Shown here: positions 7,878-14,442 of the stretch, one piece after another
Layout of the letters: every line of letters starts with the position of its first letter
Position numbering within the stretch: the stretch's first letter is position 1
Source of the DNA: CAZSDP01 sp964605665
Lineage (GTDB): Bacteria > Planctomycetota > UBA8108 > UBA1146
DNA: 16,032 bases
Direction of reading: 5' to 3'
Assembly (NCBI GenBank): GCA_964605665.1
Contig: CAZSDP010000043.1
Coordinates: forward strand, 1 to 16,032
The notes under the pieces: model-generated
Databases searched by the model: none
What the model was told of the DNA's origin: nothing
The model's input: only the letters and a program-made list of their open reading frames with translations
Translations under genes and position numbers: made by a program

Positions 7878-8207
7878 ATGACGCATCAGAGTTTTGGGTC
7901 GATCACATTTGTCCTCTTGAGCTTGAGCGTGCTTTTGTTGGTGGGGTGTGGGGCCGCTGTTCATGAATCGCATTCCCACGACGATGGCCACGATCACCAA
8001 GAGACCCAGGGTGTTCTGCTTCAAGAAGTCGCAGAAGCACAAGGAGAACTCTCTGGAGTGTCAGCGGAGTTGAGTGAACTGGTCCAATCTGGGGAAGAAG
8101 TAGACCAAGAAATTCTCGACGCGATCCTCGCGAGACTCGAGCAGGCTGAGGCTCAACTCGATAAGACTCTGAAACGAATTGAAGAGCTGGAAGCGCACGA
8201 TCATTAG
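7878..8207 (+). CDS. Small His-rich coiled-coil lipoprotein
   Basis: This 109-residue lipoprotein has a hydrophobic signal (SFGSITFVLLSLSVLLLVG) and lipobox LVGC with Cys24. Directly after the lipidated Cys is a His/Asp-rich segment with His at 29, 32, 34, 38 and 40. Residues of about 46-105 are charged and helical, probably a coiled coil. The protein ends HDH (His107 and His109). Clustered His/Asp at both ends suggests binding of a transition metal such as zinc, nickel or copper, but no defined family is recognised. The ATG at 7878 is chosen because TTTGGAGGGG places GGAGGGG 7 bases upstream and because the signal peptide begins here; an upstream in-frame start at 7809 would only add an unconvincing leader. 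It lies 55 bases after aroB, possibly in the same transcript, with a MATE transporter after it. Confidence 0.78.
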   Translation: MTHQSFGSITFVLLSLSVLLLVGCGAAVHESHSHDDGHDHQETQGVLLQEVAEAQGELSGVSAELSELVQSGEEVDQEILDAILARLEQAEAQLDKTLKRIEELEAHDH

Positions 8208-8233
8208 CGTGATCGCGTTCCAGCCTTATTGAC

Positions 8234-8278
8234 CAACTTCTATTTCTGGTCGAGGTGACCGCTACCACCTCAAAGTTG
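8234..8278. repeat. Nested inverted repeats between the lipoprotein and MATE genes
   Basis: Two nested 6-base inverted repeats are visible. The outer arms are CAACTT (8234-8239) and AAGTTG (8273-8278). The inner arms are GAGGTG (8252-8257) and CACCTC (8266-8271). The inner hairpin has an 8-base loop. The outer pairing leaves a 12-base bulge on the left and a single base on the right. There is no T-run after it, so it is not a classic terminator. It lies in the 163-base gap before the MATE gene and could be a 5' leader structure. Confidence 0.3.
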
Positions 8279-8354
8279 AGTGAGTGACACCGCGTGCTGG
8301 TTGTCCCGATCAACTCGTGTTCCTGGTCGCATTCAATGAGTCCTGATCACCCTC

Positions 8355-8360
8355 GAGGGA
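8355..8360 (+). promoter_or_regulatory. Ribosome binding site that sets the MATE gene start
   Basis: GAGGGA at 8355-8360 is 10 bases before the GTG at 8371 but only one base before the upstream in-frame TTG at 8362. The spacing favours the GTG, which also starts the protein directly at the family's short N-terminus. Confidence 0.5.
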
Positions 8361-8370
8361 GTTGGCAACT

Positions 8371-9744
8371 GTGGAAGCGCTCACTCGGGAGCAATTGACT
8401 CGAGAAATCCTCCGGCTGGCGGTACCCGCGGTCTTGCAGACCCTCTTTCAAACCGCGCAATTTCTGATCGACACGATGATGATCGGCAACTACGGAGGGG
8501 ACGATCCGACCGCTCTTGCCGCGATGTCGGTCGTGGGGCCGGTGTGCTGGTCGATGACGGTGATTTTCACCATCACCAGTGTTGGAGCCACCGCGATCGT
8601 CTCCCGTCGGATTGGTGAAGGGCGCGATCGTGCGGCGACTCAGGCTGCGGTGACCGCGATCACCCTTTCGATTCTCTGTGGGCTAGCGATCGCGCTCTTG
8701 GGCTCACCAGCTCGCGGCGCCATGGTCTCTTTCTTCTCTAGTCTCTACGGAGGTGAAGGGGGAGAGATCGCGATCGCTGCGGCGGAGGGGTATCTTCGTT
8801 GGTTTATTCTATTTTTCCCTCTCCGGGCAGTTGTTGTCACTCTTGAGGCTTCCTTGCGTGGCGCGGGGGAGACGATGATCCCCTTTTGGGGTGGGGTCTT
8901 GGCCAATTGCGCGAACGTTGTGGGCAATGCCGCCTTCATTTTCGGGCTTTGGGGAGCGCCTCGCCTCGGAGTCGAAGGAGCAGGACTCGCGACCGGTCTC
9001 GCTCCGCTGGTGGAGTTGCTATTCATCGGTGCAGCCCTAGCGTGGGCTCGTCAACCGCGGCTTCACATCGGTTTTCGTTGGATTCGTGACAGCAAACTCA
9101 CAGTCGCTCGAGAGTTACTTCGGGTGAGTGGCCCTGCGCTACTCGGGGCTCTGATCTTTCACTCTGGATTCTTGGTCTATCAGGCGGCGATCCTCGGTCT
9201 CGACCAGGAGTCGATCGCGGCCCATCGGGTCGCCATCACTCTGCAATCTCTCGGCTTTCTCCCCGCCGCGGGATTTTACATCTCAGCAGCGAGTCTTTCT
9301 GGACGACTGCTGGGCGCTGGAGACTTGGAGCTGGCGAAAGAAGCGGCAAGGAGGAACCTTCGCCTGGGACTTCTCTTCATCCTCCCCATTTCGGCGGTAT
9401 TCCTGCTAGCAGCAGAGCCTCTGGCGAGTCTCTTTACCGAAATTCCCAGTACCGTGTCGATTGCGGCGGTCTGTTTGATGATCGGTGCCCTCGAATTGCC
9501 CTTCTTGCTGATCACCGAATCGCTCAATGGCACTCTTCGCGGGGCGGGATCGACTCGGATTCCGACGGTCATCACCGCGATCGGGACTTGGGGAGTGCGG
9601 GTTCCCTTTTCGTGGGTCCTCGCTCGGTGGACCCCATTGGGGCTGACCGGTATCTGGGTCGCAACGGTCCTCGATTGGTTGGTACGGGGGATTTTGACCC
9701 AGAGAGCCGTCAAGAAGGGTGATTGGCTCGACGAGAGCGTCTGA
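8371..9744 (+). CDS. MATE family multidrug/metabolite efflux transporter
   Basis: This is a 457-residue inner-membrane secondary transporter of the MatE family, which exports drugs or metabolites in exchange for sodium ions or protons. The sequence is hydrophobic throughout, consistent with 12 transmembrane helices in two related halves. Family features seen: LAVPAVLQTLFQTAQFLIDT in the first helix region, ALAAMSVVGPV, VGATAIVSRRIGEGRDRAAT near residue 71, and the second-half counterpart SAASLSGRLLGAGDLELA. A conserved glycine/proline pattern recurs (RGAGETMIPFW and RGAGSTRIPTV, the same motif in each half). It is flanked by a lipoprotein gene 5' and a 200-base gap 3', so it may be its own transcript. 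The substrate cannot be told from sequence. The start is GTG at 8371, with TTG at 8362 as an alternative. Confidence 0.92.
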   Translation: MEALTREQLTREILRLAVPAVLQTLFQTAQFLIDTMMIGNYGGDDPTALAAMSVVGPVCWSMTVIFTITSVGATAIVSRRIGEGRDRAATQAAVTAITLSILCGLAIALLGSPARGAMVSFFSSLYGGEGGEIAIAAAEGYLRWFILFFPLRAVVVTLEASLRGAGETMIPFWGGVLANCANVVGNAAFIFGLWGAPRLGVEGAGLATGLAPLVELLFIGAALAWARQPRLHIGFRWIRDSKLTVARELLRVSGPALLGALIFHSGFLVYQAAILGLDQESIAAHRVAITLQSLGFLPAAGFYISAASLSGRLLGAGDLELAKEAARRNLRLGLLFILPISAVFLLAAEPLASLFTEIPSTVSIAAVCLMIGALELPFLLITESLNGTLRGAGSTRIPTVITAIGTWGVRVPFSWVLARWTPLGLTGIWVATVLDWLVRGILTQRAVKKGDWLDESV

Positions 9745-9781
9745 CTTCCCTTCCTCTCTGAGCGAGGAGTCCGCTGAGACA

Positions 9782-9795
9782 AGAACTGGGGTTCT
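9782..9795 (+). terminator. Weak candidate terminator after the MATE gene
   Basis: AGAAC-TGGG-GTTCT forms a 5-base stem with a 4-base loop, 38 bases after the MATE stop. There is no T-run behind it, so intrinsic termination is doubtful. The rest of the 200-base gap to the dehydrogenase operon shows one more small inverted repeat (TTTCG/CGAAA at 9828-9845) and no convincing -35/-10 pair. The promoter of the operon should nevertheless lie here. Confidence 0.2.
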
Positions 9796-9944
9796 CTGCT
9801 TCAGTTCCGACTGATTTTGAATCTCTGTTTCGATACCCTTCGAAATGTCATCTGTTCCCGGGAGGAGAGACCGTGCAGCTTGGCCTCGGGGGAGGCTTGA
9901 GTAGCGTGGACTTTTTCCCCTGGGTGTTTTGAAGGAGCGCATCG

Positions 9945-10838
9945 ATGTCGACTGCGACCTCTCCTGCCTCTGCGCCAGCCTCCGGAGTGATTCCAGGAGG
10001 CCACCCGACCGGATTGCTTCAATCGACTCGAAGCGACCGTTGGTGGCTCGGGCCTCTGGGAACCGTCCTCGGCCTGGGGATCTTTGTCGTGTATTCGACC
10101 CTGCGGGCATTTATGGGGACCGACTACTTCGTCGAGCCATACTTGAGCCCGTTCTATTCGCCACTCGTCTACGCGAATTCCTTTTACTGGGTCGATGCTC
10201 CAGCTGATCTAGCGAGCCATGCTCTCCTGGGAGAAATGCCGCAGGGGCTGATCGATCTATGGCCGACTTGGCTTCCTTTCGCCCTGTCTCCGGCCTTTTT
10301 CATTTTGGTCTTCCCCGGGTCGTTTCGTGCCACCTGTTACTACTATCGCAAGGCCTACTACCGCAGTTTCTTCGCGACGCCAGCGGGCTGTTCGGTCTGC
10401 CCTGTCAAACAGAAGAACTACCGAGGCGAGACGCGACTGTTACTCTTCCAAAATCTCCATCGATACGCTCTTTACGGGGCGGTGGTGTTCATTTTCATTC
10501 TCTACGCGGATGCCTTCATCGCGCTGAAGAAGGAAGGTCAGTGGGGAATCGGAGTCGGAACCCTCGTTCTCTTCATCAATGCCACTCTGCTCGCTGGCTA
10601 CACCTTCGGTTGCCACTCCTTCCGACATCTGATCGGGGGGCGCCTCAATCGATTTGCGAGTGCGGCTGGAGTTCCCCGCTTGTCCCATAAGGTTTGGCGC
10701 TTTGTCTCCTGGCTGAATGAGCGCCATATGAAGTTCGCCTGGGCGAGTTTGTTCTGGGTCGGGTTTACTGACTTCTACATTTTCGCCGTGTCTCGGGGCT
10801 GGATCTCTGATCTCAACACTTGGAACGTAGGCCACTAG
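9945..10838 (+). CDS. sdhC: Membrane anchor of Sdh1-type succinate dehydrogenase/fumarate reductase
   Basis: This 297-residue integral membrane protein has five likely helices (about 35-52, 108-125, 172-192, 202-222, 264-282). It resembles the anchor of the actinobacterial Sdh1 complex (Rv0249c type) and not the standard small SdhC/SdhD pair. Shared features recalled for that family and seen here: RATCYYYRKAYYRSF at 128-142, a GETR...LQN-HRY block at 161-174 (here LLLFQNLHRY), the CH-x3-H-x2-GG motif at 223-232 (CHSFRHLIGG), and LNERHMKFAW near 257. Cys occurs at 131, 149, 152 and 223, and His at 172, 224, 228 and 261. It would anchor the soluble subunits and pass electrons to the quinone. 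A Rieske-type cluster has been reported in the mycobacterial homologue, so some of these residues may be cluster ligands; which ones is not certain. AAGGAG at 9932-9937 has 7-base spacing to the ATG. The flavoprotein gene follows 7 bases downstream. Confidence 0.85.
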   Translation: MSTATSPASAPASGVIPGGHPTGLLQSTRSDRWWLGPLGTVLGLGIFVVYSTLRAFMGTDYFVEPYLSPFYSPLVYANSFYWVDAPADLASHALLGEMPQGLIDLWPTWLPFALSPAFFILVFPGSFRATCYYYRKAYYRSFFATPAGCSVCPVKQKNYRGETRLLLFQNLHRYALYGAVVFIFILYADAFIALKKEGQWGIGVGTLVLFINATLLAGYTFGCHSFRHLIGGRLNRFASAAGVPRLSHKVWRFVSWLNERHMKFAWASLFWVGFTDFYIFAVSRGWISDLNTWNVGH

Positions 10839-10845
10839 GAGCACC

Positions 10846-12678
10846 ATGAGAGACCTCAAAGATCTTCAGACAATTGAGCACGATGTTCTGGTGGTGGGTG
10901 CTGGCGGAGCTGGCTTGAGGGCTGCAATCGAGACCTCCCGTTTGGGGCTTTCCACCGGCGTCATCATGAAATCCCTGCTCGGCAAGGCGCACACCGTGAT
11001 GGCCGAGGGCGGCATGGCCGCCGCGATGGGAAATGTCGATGACCGAGACAATTGGAAGGTTCACTTTCGAGACACGATGCGGGGAGGGAAATTTCTCAAT
11101 GTTTGGGAGATGGCCGAAATCCACGCAAAAGAGGCCCCCGACCGAGTCCGGGAACTGGAGGAGTGGGGGGCGGTCTTTGACCGCACGAAGAGTGGTCTGA
11201 TCAATCAACGAAACTTCGGAGGACACCGCTATCCACGTCTCGCCCACGTGGGCGACCGCACCGGTCTGGAACTGATCCGCACTCTTCAGGATGCGGGGGT
11301 GCATAGCGGCATGGACTTTCACATGGAGTGCATCGGAGTCGACTTGCTCCTGGATGCGGGGCGGGTCGCCGGAATGCTCGCATATTGGCGAGACACAGGC
11401 CGATTTGTGCTCCTCAAGGCGCCCGCAGTCATCTTTGCTACGGGTGGAGCGGGCAAGGCTTGGCGCGTGACTTCCAATTCTTGGGAGTACACCGGTGACG
11501 GATATGGAATGGCCTATCGGGCCGGTGCCGAGCTGATGGACATGGAATTCAACCAATTCCACCCGACCGGCATGGTTTGGCCCCCCTCGGTGCGCGGCAC
11601 GTTAGTCACCGAAGGAGTCCGAGGCGAAGGCGGAATCCTCAAAAACTCACTCGGCGAGCGATTCATGTACGACAACATTCCGGAGCGATTTGCTCCCGAG
11701 ACGGCAGACACCGTTGAAGAGGCCGCACGCTGGCTGAGTGGAGACAAGGAAGCTCGCCGCCCTCCTGAACTCCTGACTCGAGATGTTGTTGCTCGCGCGA
11801 TTCGAGGGGAAGTCAAAGCAGGGCGTGGATCTCCTCATGGGGGAGCATTTCTGGATATCGCCTCCCAGCAGCCTGCGGATTTCATCAAGCGGAAGCTGCC
11901 GTCGATGTACCACCAGTTCAAAGAACTCGCCGAAGTCGACATCACCGCCGAAGCGATGGAGGTCGGACCGACTCTCCATTACTACATGGGGGGGATTCGC
12001 GTCGATGCGAAGACGCAGATGACCAATGTCCCTGGACTCTTCGCTGCGGGAGAGTGCGGAACGGGGTTGCATGGGGCAAATCGACTCGGGGGAAATTCAC
12101 TGAGTGATCTCATCGTTTTCGGGGCACTCTCGGGACAGGGAGCAAAGGATTACCTCGATTCCCTGGGGAACCGGCCGAGCCCGGAGGCGAGTCAGGTGGA
12201 CGAATTGATGAGAGACGCGATCGACTTCCTGAATCGAGAATCTGGCGAGAATCCATATGTGGTGGTGGACGACCTCCAGGTCACGATGGAAGAACACGTG
12301 GGAATCGTCAGGGAGGGTCCGGAGCTCGAAGAGGGGATCGGGAAGCTGACCGAATTGACCAAGCGTGCGGCAAAGGTGAAGGCGCACGCGACAAGTCAGT
12401 ACAATCCCGGTTGGAATACCTGCCTCGACTTGCGAAACCTCCTGATTTCTGCCGAGGCGACTGCCAGATCAGCCTTGATACGTCAAGAGAGTCGGGGAGC
12501 GCACACCAGGCTCGACTTCGAGGGAGAGCGGGACGAAGGACTCTCCTACAACTGCGTGATCAAGAAAGCTGCGGATGGATCGATGGAGATTCGTAAGGAG
12601 CCTCGCCCGGAGCCCCCTGATCGTTTGAGTCAGATCGCGCGAGCGAGCATTGAGGATTTGGAGGCGGGTCGTGTCTAA
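10846..12678 (+). CDS. sdhA: Succinate dehydrogenase/fumarate reductase flavoprotein subunit
   Basis: This is the catalytic flavoprotein (610 residues) that interconverts succinate and fumarate on the membrane face, bound to the iron-sulfur subunit. Seen: FAD-binding VLVVGAGGAGLRAA at 14-27; KAHTVMAEGG at 47-56 with His49 placed for covalent FAD; RHYP-like GGHRYPR at 125-131; the active-site NQFHPTG at 236-242; TEGVRGEGG at 255-263; TRDVVARAI with Arg312 at the position of the proton-shuttle Arg; PTLHYYMGGI at 375-384; and GLHGANRLGGNSL at 407-419. AGGAG at 10837-10841 precedes the ATG by 4 bases and overlaps the anchor stop. The stop overlaps the iron-sulfur gene by 8 bases, so the three subunits are tightly coupled. 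Sequence alone does not show whether the physiological direction is succinate oxidation or fumarate reduction. Confidence 0.94.
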   Translation: MRDLKDLQTIEHDVLVVGAGGAGLRAAIETSRLGLSTGVIMKSLLGKAHTVMAEGGMAAAMGNVDDRDNWKVHFRDTMRGGKFLNVWEMAEIHAKEAPDRVRELEEWGAVFDRTKSGLINQRNFGGHRYPRLAHVGDRTGLELIRTLQDAGVHSGMDFHMECIGVDLLLDAGRVAGMLAYWRDTGRFVLLKAPAVIFATGGAGKAWRVTSNSWEYTGDGYGMAYRAGAELMDMEFNQFHPTGMVWPPSVRGTLVTEGVRGEGGILKNSLGERFMYDNIPERFAPETADTVEEAARWLSGDKEARRPPELLTRDVVARAIRGEVKAGRGSPHGGAFLDIASQQPADFIKRKLPSMYHQFKELAEVDITAEAMEVGPTLHYYMGGIRVDAKTQMTNVPGLFAAGECGTGLHGANRLGGNSLSDLIVFGALSGQGAKDYLDSLGNRPSPEASQVDELMRDAIDFLNRESGENPYVVVDDLQVTMEEHVGIVREGPELEEGIGKLTELTKRAAKVKAHATSQYNPGWNTCLDLRNLLISAEATARSALIRQESRGAHTRLDFEGERDEGLSYNCVIKKAADGSMEIRKEPRPEPPDRLSQIARASIEDLEAGRV

Positions 12679-13414
12679 GCGTCACTTCCGAATCTGGCGA
12701 GGCGATTCTTCTGGTGGGGAGTTCGTCGATTATGAAATCGAAGTAGAACCGGGGATGGTCGTTCTCGATTGTGTCCATCGGATTCAGTCGGAGCACGCGC
12801 CCGAACTCGCCTGTCGTTGGAACTGTAAAGCAGGCAAGTGCGGATCGTGCAGCATGGAGATCAATGGAAAGCCCAAGCTCTCCTGCATGACCCGAATGAA
12901 CACCTTTGGACCCGATGAGACCATCACAATTCAACCGCTGAAGACTTTTCCAGTGGTACGCGATCTCGTCAGCGATGTGTCATTCAACTATCGCCAAAAT
13001 GAGAAGATTCGTCCTCTGAAGCCGAAGCCGCGCGATGCCGACGGCAATTATCGGATGTACCAGGAGGATGTTGATCGGATCCAGGAATTCCGGAAGTGTA
13101 TCGAGTGTTTCCTCTGTCAGGATGTGTGCCACGTCCTCCGTGATCAGGATGCGATGGAAAAATTCACGGGTCCTCGCTTCATGATTCGGCTTGCGAGTTT
13201 GGAGATGCACCCACTAGATACCGACGACCGAGTTCCTGAAATCCGAAACGAATTTGGATCTGGTCTTTGCAACATCACCCGTTGTTGCACCGAGGTCTGC
13301 CCTGAGCACATCGGGATCACCGATAATGCGATCATCCCACTCAAGGAGCGTGTGGTTGACCGCTACTACGATCCGCTGATGTGGTTGATGCGGAAGATCA
13401 CCGGCAAGAAGTAG
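12671..13414 (+). CDS. sdhB: Succinate dehydrogenase/fumarate reductase iron-sulfur subunit
   Basis: This 247-residue electron-transfer subunit links the flavoprotein to the membrane anchor. Cluster motifs seen: [2Fe-2S] ligands Cys52, Cys57, Cys60 and Cys72 (NCKAGKCGSC, then LSCM); CIECFLCQDVC at 143-153; and CNITRCCTEVCPEHIGI from 200. By alignment to the E. coli subunit, the last two blocks supply the [4Fe-4S] and [3Fe-4S] ligands (Cys143, 146, 149, 210 and Cys153, 200, 206). Cys205 is an extra one next to Cys206. The start is GTG at 12671, with GGAGG at 12660-12664 six bases before it. The frame is open further up to a TTG at 12650, but that would lack a site and lengthen the N-terminus. 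The size matches the mycobacterial Sdh1 iron-sulfur subunit, and the C-A-B gene order matches too. Confidence 0.94.
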   Translation: MSKRHFRIWRGDSSGGEFVDYEIEVEPGMVVLDCVHRIQSEHAPELACRWNCKAGKCGSCSMEINGKPKLSCMTRMNTFGPDETITIQPLKTFPVVRDLVSDVSFNYRQNEKIRPLKPKPRDADGNYRMYQEDVDRIQEFRKCIECFLCQDVCHVLRDQDAMEKFTGPRFMIRLASLEMHPLDTDDRVPEIRNEFGSGLCNITRCCTEVCPEHIGITDNAIIPLKERVVDRYYDPLMWLMRKITGKK

Positions 13415-13482
13415 CGGTTCGAGTCTCCGCCTTGTTGTAACAACAGAGTTCGTCTCACGGGTGGTCATGAGGAAAGCAATTC

Positions 13483-14355
13483 GTGCGATACGAAGGAAAA
13501 CTATACAGGCCGCCGAGTGAGGCAGACGCTTATATTTTGCAGGCGACGATCGGTTGTTCCTGGAATCACTGCACCTATTGCGACATGTACCGCGACAAGG
13601 AATTTCGCGTACGCGACCTCCATGAGTCGCTGGCCGACCTCGATCTTGCGGCAGAGACCTACGGCGAGTCGATCGAGAAGGTCTTTGTCGCCGATGGGGA
13701 TGCCCTCGTTCTCCCGATGGATCACTGGTTGGAGATTCTCGATCGTTGCCAACAGCTCTTTCCGAGAATACGTCGCGTCAGTGCCTATGCGATGGCTTCG
13801 AATCTTCTAGAAAAGACCCCCTCTGAGTTAGCGTTACTGAGGAAAGCTGGGTTGTCACTGCTGTACATCGGCCCGGAATCTGGCGACGACGTTACTCTGA
13901 AGGGAATCGCCAAGGGGAGTTCCTTCTCCGATCACGTTCAGGCGGCTCAGCGAGCCCATGACGCGGGTATGAAGATCTCAGCGATCTTCTTGCTCGGGGC
14001 GGGAGGAATCGAGCGCAGCGAAGTTCACGCCGAGGAGAGCGCCAGGCTCGCGACCGAGATGGATCCTGAGTTCCTAGCTGCCTTGACGCTGACCGTTATT
14101 CCCAATACCCCTCTTGCTCGTCAGCAAGAGAAGGGGAGATTTGAGCGGCCGGACGTGGAGCAACTTCTCAGTGAGCTGCGAATCTTTGTGGCTGGGGCAA
14201 ATCCGACTGGGGCGCTCTTTCGCACCAATCATGCTTCAAACTACCTGCCTCTCGGGGGGTACCTGCCGCGCGACCGGAATCGAATTCTTCAGGTGATCGA
14301 TGCGGCACGAGCGGGGCAGGTCGATCTTCGGGATGAAGATCACCGAGGACTTTGA
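13483..14355 (+). CDS. Radical SAM enzyme of unknown substrate
   Basis: This 290-residue radical SAM protein resembles stand-alone COG1032/Elp3-like members. The cluster motif is GCSWNHCTYCDMY: Cys25, Cys30 and Cys33, a CX4CX2C spacing rather than the classic CX3CX2C. It is followed by FRVR near residue 41, VFVADGDALVL near 68, a beta-strand YIGPESGDDVTLKGIAKG near 132 (the GxESG SAM-contact block), and AIFLLGAGG near 171. No N-terminal B12 domain or C-terminal TRAM domain is present. Translation starts at a GTG with GAGGA at 13469-13473, 9 bases upstream. It lies 68 bases after sdhB and may be read from the same transcript, although nothing ties it to the dehydrogenase. The family is common in environmental bacteria and archaea, and I know of no assigned reaction. 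Confidence 0.87.
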   Translation: MRYEGKLYRPPSEADAYILQATIGCSWNHCTYCDMYRDKEFRVRDLHESLADLDLAAETYGESIEKVFVADGDALVLPMDHWLEILDRCQQLFPRIRRVSAYAMASNLLEKTPSELALLRKAGLSLLYIGPESGDDVTLKGIAKGSSFSDHVQAAQRAHDAGMKISAIFLLGAGGIERSEVHAEESARLATEMDPEFLAALTLTVIPNTPLARQQEKGRFERPDVEQLLSELRIFVAGANPTGALFRTNHASNYLPLGGYLPRDRNRILQVIDAARAGQVDLRDEDHRGL

Positions 14356-14398
14356 GGACACTGGGTCAAATCGCACGACAATTGTACCGCCACCTCGT

Positions 14399-14441
14399 TG
14401 ACCGATCAGCACACTGACCGATCAGCACACTGACCGATCAG
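14399..14441. repeat. 16-base tandem repeat, about 2.7 copies
   Basis: The unit TGACCGATCAGCACAC occurs at 14399-14414 and 14415-14430 without change. A third partial copy, TGACCGATCAG, follows at 14431-14441. Two copies of the mini-palindrome CTGA-CCGA-TCAG arise inside the array. It fills the space between the ends of two convergent genes and stops one base before the minus-strand stop codon at 14443-14445. Confidence 0.9.
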
Positions 14442-14442
14442 T

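Noticed and set aside
8687..8780. GCGATCGC octamers resembling the cyanobacterial HIP1 repeat
   Set aside because: They fall in coding sequence and follow from frequent GCG-ATC-GC codon runs. CGATC-rich strings are common throughout the window, and no other cyanobacterial trait is seen.
13434..13444. GTTGT-A-ACAAC inverted repeat before the radical SAM gene
   Set aside because: The arms have only 5 bases, it occurs once, and there is no promoter context, so chance is a sufficient explanation.
14399..14441. CRISPR-like array
   Set aside because: The units abut each other without spacers, there are fewer than three full copies, and no cas gene is present.
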